64,000 nucleotides of DNA from Vallitalea maricola (GCF_036985595.1 NZ_BTPU01000025.1:69741-133740), one strand, 5' to 3'. Shown: positions 36,509 through 44,907, counted from the stretch's first letter. Notes: generated by a model from the letters alone, not told the origin. Program-made: numbers and translations.

Positions 36509-36985
36509 TTAATTTTTTTTGAATATATTATTCTTTTGTAAAAAAAGCAAGAGCGGTAATCCAAGACCATAACAAGCGATAGTCTGTCCTATAGCAACAA
36601 ATATCATTAGTGATATTAATGGTAATGGTACTGCATATGCATACTTAAGGATTGATCCTACTACTATACCATTGATTACTATTGGTGGTATTGGTACTAG
36701 GTATTTATATCGTCTTAGCATATATACTAGCACTGATGATAGTAATGATGCCAAACTTCCAAATATTATATCGTAGACTATTGCACCACCTAAAAAGTTA
36801 CCAAGTAAACATCCTACAAATAATCCAGGAATGGCAGCTGGTGTAAAGAATGGTAATATTGTTAGTGCCTCTGCTATCCTAACTTGTACTTCTCCAAAGC
36901 TTATTGGTCTAAAAGCTAATGTGAGTACAATATAAATAGCCGCAATCAAACCTGCTTGCGTTAAAAACTTTGTACTTCTATTCAT
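36509..36985 (-). CDS. queT: QueT-family transporter (ECF S component for queuosine precursor)
   Basis: QueT-type proteins import a queuosine precursor such as preQ1 using a shared ECF energizing module. The 158-residue protein has about five membrane segments and the family features FGEVQVRIAEALTILPFF near residue 30 and a GCLLGNFLGGAIVYDIIFG region. A preQ1-I riboswitch directly upstream supports the assignment. The ECF ATPase and T subunits are not in this window. Confidence 0.92.
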   Translation of the reverse strand: MNRSTKFLTQAGLIAAIYIVLTLAFRPISFGEVQVRIAEALTILPFFTPAAIPGLFVGCLLGNFLGGAIVYDIIFGSLASLLSSVLVYMLRRYKYLVPIPPIVINGIVVGSILKYAYAVPLPLISLMIFVAIGQTIACYGLGLPLLLFLQKNNIFKKN

Positions 36986-36994
36986 TTTTATGTT

Positions 36995-37036
36995 CCTCCC
37001 TAGTTTTGTTTAGTGTCAGGATGGTTTCGAACTGAC
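36995..37036 (-). promoter_or_regulatory. PreQ1-I riboswitch controlling queT
   Basis: On the minus strand GTCAG (37032-37036) pairs with CTGAC (37015-37019) around the 12-base loop TTCGAAACCATC. An A-rich tail CTAAACAAAACTA then runs into the Shine-Dalgarno GGGAGG. This matches the preQ1-I H-type pseudoknot layout; the tail is very like that of the Thermoanaerobacter tengcongensis switch. The overlap of tail and ribosome site suggests translational OFF control by preQ1. Confidence 0.82.
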
Positions 37037-37180
37037 AATAAAATAATAGCATATTTCCCTTTATTAAAAAAGGACATTTATGATATTTTTAATTTTGATA
37101 TTATTTATAAATATCCCTATTACAATCATTTTATACATTGATTACACTATTAAGCACAGTATATTAAAGCTTTATATTCA

Positions 37181-37774
37181 CTAGTCATCTATATGTAATT
37201 CATCAAGTAAAACATTTATATCACTTTCTGAAACTGCTTCTTTCAATCGTCTATTTATTTCACTTTCTTCTAGACTCTTATTCTCAAAATAGACCTTGTT
37301 TATTTTATCTAAAACTTTACGCCCTTTGGATTTTTCAGTGAGAATTTTTATATAGTCGTCCATAGTTATTTTTCTAAACGTTCCATTAGTCCAATAAGCG
37401 TTTGCCCAATCAAGTATAGCAGTAGATTTACCCATTCCAATATTACGTACTTTATCACAGAAATCATGATAGTTAATATTATGCCTTTTTGCTATACTTT
37501 CTATATCTCTACAAGACAATTTTTCTTCTGTAATTATAAGATCAATAGACAAATCATAGTAATATTCTATATGATCAATATCTTTTACAAATTCAATTAG
37601 AAACTTTACTTCGTCTTTTGTAAAAAAACCATTCATTTCATTAATCGTATCACGTCGTATACTAATCCATGCCCTTATACCTAGTTCTAGCCCTTTGTAT
37701 ACATCTGGATAATATTTTTCATATTCTTTTAGCAGTTCTTTACTAACTTGAATGGTAATTTGTTGTTTTTCCAT
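37181..37774 (-). CDS. Hypothetical protein, 197 aa
   Basis: I do not recognise this protein. It is a soluble helical protein with an N-terminus (ITIQVSKELLKEYEKYYPD) reminiscent of ribbon-helix-helix type segments, a central motif with C-x-D-I-E-S-I-A-K-R-H-N-I-N that looks like a helix-turn-helix, and an acidic C-terminus. A DNA-binding role is a guess. The ATG has GGAAGTT upstream. The promoter region shares TTTTTTAATAAAGG with the region upstream of the queT riboswitch. Confidence 0.65.
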   Translation of the reverse strand: MEKQQITIQVSKELLKEYEKYYPDVYKGLELGIRAWISIRRDTINEMNGFFTKDEVKFLIEFVKDIDHIEYYYDLSIDLIITEEKLSCRDIESIAKRHNINYHDFCDKVRNIGMGKSTAILDWANAYWTNGTFRKITMDDYIKILTEKSKGRKVLDKINKVYFENKSLEESEINRRLKEAVSESDINVLLDELHIDD

Positions 37775-38091
37775 ATTATAACTTCCTTTATCAATTTAAT
37801 ATTCGTATTGTATTCTTCCTTTATTAAAAAATAACATATTATATACTTCCCGAAATTTAATGTTAACAGACAATTTAATAATAATCAATAATATCCCTAT
37901 GTCCATTTATTCCAATTTTTTTTTAATGCTAATAAATGATATTAAATATTTGTAGTAAAATATTTGAATCAGTAACATACATATGCTAAAATATGTAAGT
38001 AACTCATTAGATTTTCAGTAAAATCACATTACCTGAATCTAACAAAAAAACATGATATTAAGTATTAAAACAAGTAGAAGGAGATAATGAA
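37775..38091. other. Divergent region with two imperfect inverted repeats
   Basis: No gene is seen. GTAACATACATAT (about 37973) is matched imperfectly by ATATGTAAGTAAC (about 37994), and TTAGATT (about 38008) by AATCTAA (about 38036). Either may be an operator or leader hairpin of the gene at 38092. Confidence 0.4.
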
Positions 38092-39315
38092 ATGATTATG
38101 AAAAGAAGATTAGCTATGGTTTTATCTATGTTCATATTACTGTCATTACCACAATATGGACTTACGCTTCACGCTACAGCAAACACTGCGAAAATAATTG
38201 TAGATGGAGAAGAAGTAATATTTACAGAAGATAGTGGTATGCCTTTTATTGATGAGAACAATCGAACACAAGTACCTTTTAGAATCACATTAGAACAAGC
38301 AGGTGCTGTTATATCATGGGATGATGAGAATAGAACAGCAATAGCTAAAAAAGATGATATTACTGTGAAAGTACCAATAGATAAAAACTATATCATAAAA
38401 AATGGGAGAATCATATATAATGATACTGTTTCTTTAGTTAAAAATGGCAGAACTTATTTACCTATCAGAGTAGTAATGCAAGCATTAGGTTATGAGGTAG
38501 GTTGGGATAACGCTAAAAGTTCAGTATTAATCACTCCTACAGAATCAGTGGGGGTTGCTACAGATGAACCTATATATTATGTAAACATGATGAGTGATAT
38601 GTGTTATTATAATAATGAAGATACAGGATATAGAATATATAGACTTAATAATGATGGAACTAGTACTAAAATATCTGAGAATAAAGCATATACGTTAGGA
38701 ATTATAGGAGATACTATATACTACATGAATTTTGTTGATCTAGAAAGAGAAGATGGTTTTGTACAACGAGGAACTTTATGGCAAATCAATAAAGATGGTA
38801 CAGAAGAAAAAGCAATACTAGAAGATGTCAATATATTTACTATGGATACAGATGGCGAATATATATATTTCACAAGTAATGCTTATGGTCAAAATATAAT
38901 GCGAATGAAGCCCTCTGGAGAACCAGAAATATTTCTTAAAGATTGTTTATCCTATAAAATATATTATAATGATGGTCAATTATATTATTTAGATAAGAAG
39001 GATAATTATTCTACTAAACGTATTGATGTAAATACCCTTGAAAAAAAATTAGTAACCGATTATAGATTAAATTATTATGCTGGATATATGATGTTGGCGT
39101 ACCAGGATTATTTTATTATGAACTGGGATGATACTGGAAATTCAATAGCTTTAAACATGAAAGATGGTACATATAATCTTGATATAGAGAATTTATCATA
39201 TAGACGTGTCAGTGAAGATGTGATAATTACCGTAGATTTAACAGATTGGGAAAATTCTGAACTAAAATTTATTGACGCAGAGAGTTTCCTTAAGACCTTA
39301 AATGTTGGTAAATAG
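38092..39315 (+). CDS. Secreted protein: copper-amine-oxidase N-terminal-like domain plus DUF5050-like propeller
   Basis: A signal peptide (MIMKRRLAMVLSMFILLSL, cleavage near residue 27-30) indicates export. Residues ~35-150 contain the twin stalk repeats typical of CuAO N-terminal-like domains (VPFRITLEQAGAVISWD and YLPIRVVMQALGYEVGWD). The remaining ~250 residues are repeats with YY/Y-motifs such as GDTIYYMN, GEYIYFTS and DGQLYYLDKK, as in DUF5050 beta-propeller proteins. The role is probably at the cell surface; no enzyme motif is seen. The ATG at 38092 has AAGGAG 8 bases upstream. Confidence 0.85.
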   Translation: MIMKRRLAMVLSMFILLSLPQYGLTLHATANTAKIIVDGEEVIFTEDSGMPFIDENNRTQVPFRITLEQAGAVISWDDENRTAIAKKDDITVKVPIDKNYIIKNGRIIYNDTVSLVKNGRTYLPIRVVMQALGYEVGWDNAKSSVLITPTESVGVATDEPIYYVNMMSDMCYYNNEDTGYRIYRLNNDGTSTKISENKAYTLGIIGDTIYYMNFVDLEREDGFVQRGTLWQINKDGTEEKAILEDVNIFTMDTDGEYIYFTSNAYGQNIMRMKPSGEPEIFLKDCLSYKIYYNDGQLYYLDKKDNYSTKRIDVNTLEKKLVTDYRLNYYAGYMMLAYQDYFIMNWDDTGNSIALNMKDGTYNLDIENLSYRRVSEDVIITVDLTDWENSELKFIDAESFLKTLNVGK

Positions 39316-39370
39316 TATGAACTGACCCCTCATTTCAATGGCGTTAAATTGACATTTGAACACAAACAAA

Positions 39371-39424
39371 GATGTAAAGACTCCTTCCTCTCTTGAGAAT
39401 GTGTCCTTACATCTATTTTTTTTG
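39371..39424 (+). terminator. Terminator after the secreted CuAO/DUF5050 protein
   Basis: GATGTAA(A)GAC pairs with GTC(C)TTACATC across a ~20-base loop and is followed by TATTTTTTTT. Confidence 0.7.
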
Positions 39425-39543
39425 CTTTTTTGGTAAAATTCCCTCATGATCTAGGTGCTTCTTAATATTCGATACTGCACTAAGTGTACTTTATATACTT
39501 ATTATAAGTACAAAATAAGAAGCCTTCTTAAGGCTCCTATGTA

Positions 39544-39711
39544 CTAATTAATACTTTTGTGTGGATTTCTTCCAAGTAAATATACTATTACTCCTAATGG
39601 TCCCATTAACACTAATGATCGTGAACATATAATATTATCATTCCTATGATGTTTACTATCTATCCACACCCATATGCCAGAAACTATCCATATAATAATC
39701 AACCATAGCAT
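39544..39711 (-). CDS. Small membrane protein, PLDc_N-like, 55 aa
   Basis: Two hydrophobic segments flank a WIDSKHHR turn, and the second carries MGPLGVIVYLLGR, the pattern of the phospholipase-D-nuclease N-terminal (PLDc_N) domain. As a stand-alone protein it lacks the nuclease part, which is common. I choose the ATG at 39711 because AGAGGTGAGG lies just upstream; a longer in-frame start at 39783 has no such site. Confidence 0.7.
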   Translation of the reverse strand: MLWLIIIWIVSGIWVWIDSKHHRNDNIICSRSLVLMGPLGVIVYLLGRNPHKSIN

Positions 39712-39952
39712 ATGCCTCACCTCTTTATCTGATTTGTTAGTATCTATATTAATAATATTAGCAAATATTAATCTTATATGCAATAAAAATTAGATTTATT
39801 TTTAGTTATTAAATAATTAAAACTATTTTCTTTGCTTGTCCATCATCTACAAGTTTTTTGCTTTCTCTAATAATTTTGTAATATCAAACGCTTTTTTCTG
39901 GCTACTTTCTAGGGGTTGATTACATTCTGTATGCACTAATCCTAATTACATA

Positions 39953-40642
39953 TTATTCTGACCATATTATAGACCCATCAAACCCATAACCATCATTAGC
40001 CAAATAAATCTCATGGGTATTTCCTGTTGAATCTTTCCATTTTATTTTTTGGTTAGGCATGCCACATGATAAATATGTTTCAATATATACTGCTTGATTT
40101 CTTACCTCTTCTAACTCATCTATCACTCTTACTTCATCTAGGTTATCAGTTTCTTCATTCCATTTAAGCTCTATTAATTGAAAGTCATAAATACTACCAA
40201 TAACTTCGGCTTTAAAATGCTCTCCTTCACCTAATCCTTTAATCTGTATTTTTTCATAACTCTCAACCATTCGATCAATATTGTAACCTATGATTGATAT
40301 AGGTTGTGATGCAATATGGGTTTTATCAATAATATATTTAATTTCTTTTTCGTCAACAGTAATGATTCTTAATTCATAGTTAGTAGGTAAATCACCATCA
40401 ATATTTTCTTGGTTTTCGGTGTTTTTCAACTGTTTATTTAGATCAACGATTTGTTTTTCTAATTCCTCTATTTTTATTTTAGCATTATTTAATTTCTTTT
40501 CTAGCTCTTCATATTCTATAGTAGCAATTTCTTTTTCAACTACTTGTGATATTTCTGTTTCATAAGTAATACCTTCATTATCCTTACATCCAGTTAACAT
40601 AACTACAAAAATCAAACCTAGTGTTAAGAAATGTTTATTCAT
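39953..40642 (-). CDS. Lipoprotein with coiled coil, unknown function
   Basis: The signal sequence ends in the lipobox MLTGC (Cys19). Residues ~40-75 form a coiled coil (EYEELEKKLNNAKIKIEEL). The C-terminal ~140 residues are a beta-rich domain (YIETYLSCGMPNQKIKW, GYGFDGSIIW) that I do not recognise. The ATG has GAGAGGT upstream, and a good promoter lies at 40684-40712. It is monocistronic. Confidence 0.75.
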   Translation of the reverse strand: MNKHFLTLGLIFVVMLTGCKDNEGITYETEISQVVEKEIATIEYEELEKKLNNAKIKIEELEKQIVDLNKQLKNTENQENIDGDLPTNYELRIITVDEKEIKYIIDKTHIASQPISIIGYNIDRMVESYEKIQIKGLGEGEHFKAEVIGSIYDFQLIELKWNEETDNLDEVRVIDELEEVRNQAVYIETYLSCGMPNQKIKWKDSTGNTHEIYLANDGYGFDGSIIWSE

Positions 40643-40683
40643 TTTATCTACCTCTCATCTTTAGATATTTAAATACTCATTTA

Positions 40684-40712
40684 ATACTATCAGATAATCC
40701 AATTATAATCAA
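40684..40712 (-). promoter_or_regulatory. Promoter of the coiled-coil lipoprotein
   Basis: On the minus strand TTGATT (40707-40712), a 17-bp spacer and TAGTAT (40684-40689) with an extended TGA. Confidence 0.6.
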
Positions 40713-40800
40713 TAAATAAGACTTTGTTTTTTTAGCAAAATTCTATCATAATGCAGCTTAATTTTCAATTATATTACTAATTAACTGAACTGTCGTTTTT

Positions 40801-40969
40801 TTATAATTCTAATATATGTATACTTTTCATACGAAATAGGTCTAATAAGTGTTCCATAAAAACTTCTCTACTTGACCAATCATATTCTCTTACTGTTTCA
40901 TGTTTATAACCATCTTCATATTCACGCAATACTCTTTGAACCTCTGGTAATGTGAAGTTTATTGACAAT
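40801..40969 (-). pseudogene. Decayed gene end (minus-strand fragment)
   Basis: A ~55-codon open frame ends at 40801 and has protein-like composition (NFTLPEVQRVLREYEDGYK, then FMEHLLDLFRM). It starts after a stop codon and lacks a start and ribosome site, so it appears to be the remaining C-terminus of a lost gene. The family is not recognised. A second fragment on the plus strand (40958-41029, ending FELTLCKDIN) overlaps its start, suggesting a deletion junction near 40960. Confidence 0.45.
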
Positions 40970-41115
40970 CAGACAGAGGCAGCACAGATTTCACAGTTTG
41001 AATTGACGCTTTGTAAAGATATCAACTGAAAGACTATAGGTGAATAGTTAAACGTACATTTCTGTATGAATTTGCACGATATCTCTGATTATTTTTATGA
41101 TTTCTTTAAAAAGTA

Positions 41116-41144
41116 TTGACACTTGTTCCATAATCGGCTATATT
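41116..41144 (+). promoter_or_regulatory. Promoter of the GntR-ABC operon
   Basis: Consensus TTGACA (41116-41121), a 17-bp spacer and TATATT (41139-41144), about 55 bp upstream of the regulator start. Confidence 0.85.
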
Positions 41145-41158
41145 AATAGTGTAATGTA

Positions 41159-41176
41159 GTTAGTTACTTGACTAAC
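41159..41176 (+). promoter_or_regulatory. Probable operator of the YtrA-type GntR regulator
   Basis: GTTAGT-TACTTG-ACTAAC is a perfect 6-bp inverted repeat just downstream of the -10, where a bound repressor would block the operon encoding it. Confidence 0.6.
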
Positions 41177-41199
41177 AAACAAACAAAGGAGTGATATAA

Positions 41200-41583
41200 T
41201 TGAATATTAATCCAAATATAGATAAACCAATCTTCATTCAGATTGCAGAACAACTTGAGGACTCTATATTTACAGGCGTATTTCCAGAGGAAACAAAAAT
41301 CCCCTCAACAAATGAAATATCAGCTCTGCTACATATTAATCCTCATACAGTTCTAAAAGGAATGAATATGCTGGTAGATGATGAAATCATTTATAAGAAA
41401 AGAGGGTTAGGAATGTTCGTGAAAAACGGCGCAGTTGAAAAAATACGCCAGAAAAGGCAAAGTCACTTTTACAATCAGTACATTGCAACATTGATTGAAG
41501 AAGCATCAAAATTGCAAATGACCAAAGAAGAAATTATGAAATTAATAGAAAGGGGTTATGAAAATGAACGCAATTCAAATTAA
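41200..41583 (+). CDS. GntR-family (YtrA/YhcF type) regulator
   Basis: This short GntR protein has only the winged helix (about 10-75: PIFIQIAEQLEDSIFTG, IPSTNEISALLHINPHTVLKG, GLGMFV) and a ~45-residue helical dimerisation tail. That is the YtrA subfamily, which controls adjacent ABC transporter genes. The start is a TTG at 41200 with AAAGGAG 8 bases upstream. Its end overlaps the ABC ATPase gene by 20 bp. Confidence 0.92.
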   Translation: MNINPNIDKPIFIQIAEQLEDSIFTGVFPEETKIPSTNEISALLHINPHTVLKGMNMLVDDEIIYKKRGLGMFVKNGAVEKIRQKRQSHFYNQYIATLIEEASKLQMTKEEIMKLIERGYENERNSN

Positions 41584-42424
41584 GAATATTACAAAACGAT
41601 ACAATGATGTTACTGCACTTGATAATGTTTCTTTTTCTTTTGAGTATGGTAAAATTTATGGTTTCTTAGGAAGAAATGGAGCTGGAAAATCAACGCTCAT
41701 CAATATTATAGCAAACCGTATTTTTGCTGACGAAGGAAAAATCTTGATTGATGATGTACCTGCAAAGGAAAATATGGAAGTCCATGAAAAAATTTTTTGT
41801 ATGAGTGAAGTTGATTTATACGATACGAGCTTAAAAATCAAAGACCATTTTAAATGGATAAACCGCTTTTATGACAGCTTCAATATAGAAAAGGCTTTAC
41901 AGATTGCGGATAAATTTAATCTCAATATCACCAAAAAATTTAAGCAACTGTCAAAAGGGTATCAGTCCATTTTTAAATTAACGGTTGCTATGGCTCTTAA
42001 TGTACCGTATGTGATTTTCGACGAACCAGTATTAGGTTTGGACGCTAACCACAGAGAGTTGTTTTACAATATGCTGTTAAAAGACTATGAAAGTAACGAG
42101 AGAACAATCATTATCGCAACCCATCTGATTGAAGAAGTAGCAAATATTATTGAGGAAGTTATTTTGATTGACAATGGGAAAGTACTGTTGCAAGAAAGTG
42201 TGGAAAGACTATTAGAAACGGGTTATTGCGTTTCTGGTGTGGCAAAAGATATTGACGATTATTGTAAAGATAAAAATGTGATAGGCTATGATGAAATAGG
42301 TGGTCTGAAACTCGCCTATGTAGTAGGAGAAAAATCACAGTTTCCTCAGGGAAGTAATTTACAGACTTCAAACATGAATTTACAAAAACTGTTTGTCAAG
42401 CTTACAGAGAAAGGCGGTAACTAA
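41564..42424 (+). CDS. ABC transporter ATP-binding protein
   Basis: The ATPase has Walker A GRNGAGKSTL (~38), a signature region reading LSKGYQS (~129) and Walker B VIFDEPVLGLD (~150), with the H-loop ATHLIEE. It resembles the YtrB/BcrA-like ATPases of peptide-antibiotic or stress export systems. The ATG at 41564 is 8 bases after AAGGGG; an ATG at 41558 is too close to that site. It ends 1 base before the permease gene. The transported substrate is unknown. Confidence 0.93.
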   Translation: MNAIQIKNITKRYNDVTALDNVSFSFEYGKIYGFLGRNGAGKSTLINIIANRIFADEGKILIDDVPAKENMEVHEKIFCMSEVDLYDTSLKIKDHFKWINRFYDSFNIEKALQIADKFNLNITKKFKQLSKGYQSIFKLTVAMALNVPYVIFDEPVLGLDANHRELFYNMLLKDYESNERTIIIATHLIEEVANIIEEVILIDNGKVLLQESVERLLETGYCVSGVAKDIDDYCKDKNVIGYDEIGGLKLAYVVGEKSQFPQGSNLQTSNMNLQKLFVKLTEKGGN

Positions 42425-42425
42425 T

Positions 42426-43148
42426 ATGAATAAATTAAAAACAATCATTCAATATGAGTGTACAACTTCATTCAAATATATCTGGTATTTCTACGCTATC
42501 CAATATTCAATAGTTACACTTATTACTCTAATTATTGGAATTAGCACGGGAAGTTTTGAAGATCTAGGAACAAATGCTCTTGAAATGAATACCTTAATTT
42601 ATATTGGTATTTTAGGTGTATTAGGTTTTAAGGAAGATTTCAAAATGTTGATACAGAATGGATTTACCCGTAAATATATTTTTACTGCTTCGCTTACTAT
42701 GTTTGCGTTTATATCAGGAATAATGGCATTGTTTGATACCATAATGGGAAACGTGATACATTATTTACAGCATAATTATCTATCTTTATATTCCAGCATA
42801 TATGGATATGGAAATGTTTTAGTAAATTGGTTATGGCTGTTCCTTGCCTATATGCTTATTTGTACCTTGCTATATCTTGGCGTCCTTGTAATAAATAAAA
42901 TTGGGAAAACATTGTCTATTTATTTAACTGTTATCCTTGGCGGTGCTGTATTATTAATTGTCGCTCTGTTTAGATTTGTTCTTTCAAGCGAGGTTGTGAA
43001 CAATATAGTAGCACTGATGCTGAAAGCATTTGGTTTTATGAGAAATGGAACAATCAATTATTTTTTTCCAGTATTGACCTTACTTGTACTGGTAGGTGTT
43101 TTAGGTATCAGTTCATATGCTGTTATTCGCCGAACAGAACTTAGATGA
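42426..43148 (+). CDS. ABC transporter permease
   Basis: A 240-residue membrane protein with about six hydrophobic segments (near 20-45, 55-75, 85-110, 130-155, 165-190 and 210-235), typical of permeases paired with YtrA-regulated ATPases. The start ATG at 42426 follows AAAGGCGGT; an in-frame start inside the ATPase gene was rejected. The G+C content appears slightly above the surroundings. Confidence 0.85.
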   Translation: MNKLKTIIQYECTTSFKYIWYFYAIQYSIVTLITLIIGISTGSFEDLGTNALEMNTLIYIGILGVLGFKEDFKMLIQNGFTRKYIFTASLTMFAFISGIMALFDTIMGNVIHYLQHNYLSLYSSIYGYGNVLVNWLWLFLAYMLICTLLYLGVLVINKIGKTLSIYLTVILGGAVLLIVALFRFVLSSEVVNNIVALMLKAFGFMRNGTINYFFPVLTLLVLVGVLGISSYAVIRRTELR

Positions 43149-43243
43149 TATAAGAGAAGTTGAATTTGCTATATCAATAAAGGCAGGTGGTAAAATGGGA
43201 AAATAATAGTTGTTACATTTAAGGATCATTTAGACCCCTTTCT

Positions 43244-43447
43244 TTGCCAGAACCTTTACCTCCTGAAAATGGAGAAAGCTTATGGGGTTATGAGAATGCT
43301 CCAGAGGGTAGCAATCTCACATCATTCATATTTAAGTTAAGAAATAAGATAGAGCCGTCCCCAGACAATCCGCAGTACATAGTAACCGTCTGGGGTTCGG
43401 CTAGAATTCAGAGAAGAAAAACCGTAGATTATAATTTCACTAATTAG
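43244..43447 (+). pseudogene. Truncated OmpR/PhoB-type response regulator fragment
   Basis: The segment FKLRNKIEPSPDNPQYIVTVWG matches the C-terminal winged helix of OmpR-family response regulators (LRxKIEPDPxNPxYIxTVWGVGYRF) and ends abruptly after VWG. Upstream ESLWGYENAPEGSN resembles the preceding helix. The receiver domain is absent, so only the last third remains, joined to unrelated sequence. No histidine kinase follows. Confidence 0.75.
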
Positions 43448-43468
43448 TAATATATAATCTACGGTTTT
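43417..43468 (+). terminator. Terminator after the GntR-ABC unit
   Basis: AAAACCGTAGATTATA and TATAATCTACGGTTTT form a 16-bp stem with a ~20-base loop, ending in TTTTGTG. Confidence 0.85.
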
Positions 43469-43836
43469 GTGCATTTCTCGAATAATTTATTGATAAACCT
43501 AGTGTTTAAGCGATAATCTGCATTTCTATTTTGAATTTAGGATAATACTAATTTTATTAGTTGATTTATAGTTTTAGTCGATAAATAGCTTGGGATTTTG
43601 GGTTTTAAAGATTATAGATAAAAGTTAAACATACATAAGGATATATAAACATCATTATTAAACACATGGTCGATTTAGATTTCCCCTGTATTTGTATAGT
43701 CCGGACTAAGTAGCATAAAACCTTACAACAACTAAGTACTATCATTATTGCTACAGCGCTGTCAAGTACATTTTACCATAAAAAAGCATCTATGGGTTTC
43801 TGACTATGATTATTATAATCAACATTATGCAAACAT
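43469..43836. other. Gene-free stretch with short perfect palindromes
   Basis: No gene is seen. TAGTCCGGACTA (43697-43708) is a perfect 12-bp palindrome, and ACAGCGCTGT (about 43752-43761) a 10-bp one. On the minus strand TTGACA overlaps the second, with GATAGT after a 16-bp spacer, so this may be a promoter left from a mobile element. Confidence 0.45.
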
Positions 43837-44028
43837 TTAATCTTCAACTAATAAATCACTTACTTTAACATCTAAAGCTTTTGCTATTTTCTCTAATGTC
43901 TCAATTGTAGGTGATTCTTTATAATTTTCTAATTTGGATATTGTTGCTTTGGATATTCCAGCTTTTTTGGCTAACTGTGATTTGTTGTAATTCTTAATTT
44001 CTCTAATTTCTCTAATTCTAAATAACAT
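43837..44028 (-). CDS. Small XRE-family helix-turn-helix regulator
   Basis: The 63-residue protein is one Cro/CI helix-turn-helix: IREIKNYNKSQLAKKAGIS, KATISKLENYKESPTIETL, KALDVKVSDLL. It has no extra ligand domain. The ATG at 44028 follows GGTGGG; an in-frame GTG at 44040 covers that site. Its target is unknown; such proteins often belong to mobile elements, in keeping with the surrounding fragments. Confidence 0.88.
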   Translation of the reverse strand: MLFRIREIREIKNYNKSQLAKKAGISKATISKLENYKESPTIETLEKIAKALDVKVSDLLVED

Positions 44029-44135
44029 ATGTCCCACCACGCAAGTTTTTTTTAATTATACTTTACATTAGAGATATAGATATTTCACTAGGTAAATACT
44101 GGGAATTTACAAAATCAATAAGTACTTGCTGAAAA

Positions 44136-44234
44136 TTAGATTAATGAAGTGTTGGATATAACAAATATGTAATCTATTATAGCATATAAAACTACTATTA
44201 TAATAGATATTAATGTATGTTTTTTATATTCCAT
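44136..44234 (-). CDS. Possible small membrane peptide, 32 aa
   Basis: A short frame begins MEYKKHTLISIIIVVL and has one hydrophobic segment with charged N-terminus. The ribosome site is poor (TTAAGAAA), and the frame is open another 14 codons upstream. It may be a real small protein or the end of a lost gene. Confidence 0.3.
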   Translation of the reverse strand: MEYKKHTLISIIIVVLYAIIDYIFVISNTSLI

Positions 44235-44292
44235 TTTCTTAATATTTTCATATAACAATTCAACAGTCCCTAATCCTATTTAATTTATAACA

Positions 44293-44907
44293 CTATTTAC
44301 TTACAATATATTCTATAAGCTTTCTACATTCTTCACTACCTGCTTCTCCTTCAAACGCATTCTTAAATAGTATATATCCTTCTTCGTCATTCTCCTGTAA
44401 CCATCTCAATGAATTCTTTACTCCTAGAAACCATTTTCCTTGTAGTTCAAAATATATTTCTAATGACTCTTTAATCATCCAGTGATGTCTATACATGCCT
44501 TCTACATCACCTTTTTTTGTCCTTCTAAACATTTTGAGCAGCCAATCTCTATTAAATTGTTTTTTCCCTTCATCTAGTCGGGCTGGTCCATCATCATATA
44601 CTTTTTGTATCTTATTTATAAAATCTTGTGCAATCCCTTTATCATCTAGTAATATTTTGTTATTTAATATATGGAGATAATTTTCTGGTTCATTCATCTG
44701 TTTTGTATCGTATATCCAAACATCCAACTGCTTTCCATTAAATATCTGAGTATCATTACAGTGTGCTATATCATCCCCGAAACAGATAATATCTATATCA
44801 CTCTCTTCAGTAAAATCTCCTCTTGCATATGAACCGTATAAAATGATAATATGACATTTATATTTTTCTCTTAGATAATCTTTCAATTCCAATAATAATT
44901 TATTCAT
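44293..44907 (-). CDS. Nucleotidyltransferase-domain protein
   Basis: The N-terminal NTP_transf_2 domain has the signature LYGSYARGDFTEESDIDI (GS then D-x-D at ~45), which binds metal and nucleotide. The C-terminal half is helical and carries MYRHHWMIKESLEIYFELQG. The architecture is like stand-alone nucleotidyltransferases related to aminoglycoside or MNT types; the substrate is unknown. The ATG at 44907 has AAGGAG 6 bases upstream; an in-frame TTG at 44922 covers it. It follows the DUF1287 gene with an 11-bp gap. Confidence 0.88.
   Translation of the reverse strand: MNKLLLELKDYLREKYKCHIIILYGSYARGDFTEESDIDIICFGDDIAHCNDTQIFNGKQLDVWIYDTKQMNEPENYLHILNNKILLDDKGIAQDFINKIQKVYDDGPARLDEGKKQFNRDWLLKMFRRTKKGDVEGMYRHHWMIKESLEIYFELQGKWFLGVKNSLRWLQENDEEGYILFKNAFEGEAGSEECRKLIEYIVSK

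Noticed and set aside
39316..39370. Sequence GAACTGACCCCT resembling the end of an insertion sequence
   Set aside because: No matching inverted end, transposase or target duplication is visible nearby.
39784..39952. Minus-strand protein-like piece (KKAFDITKLLEKAKNL then stop) downstream of the coiled-coil lipoprotein
   Set aside because: It is only about 26 codons, has no start and could be chance; I could not link it to the lipoprotein by a frameshift.
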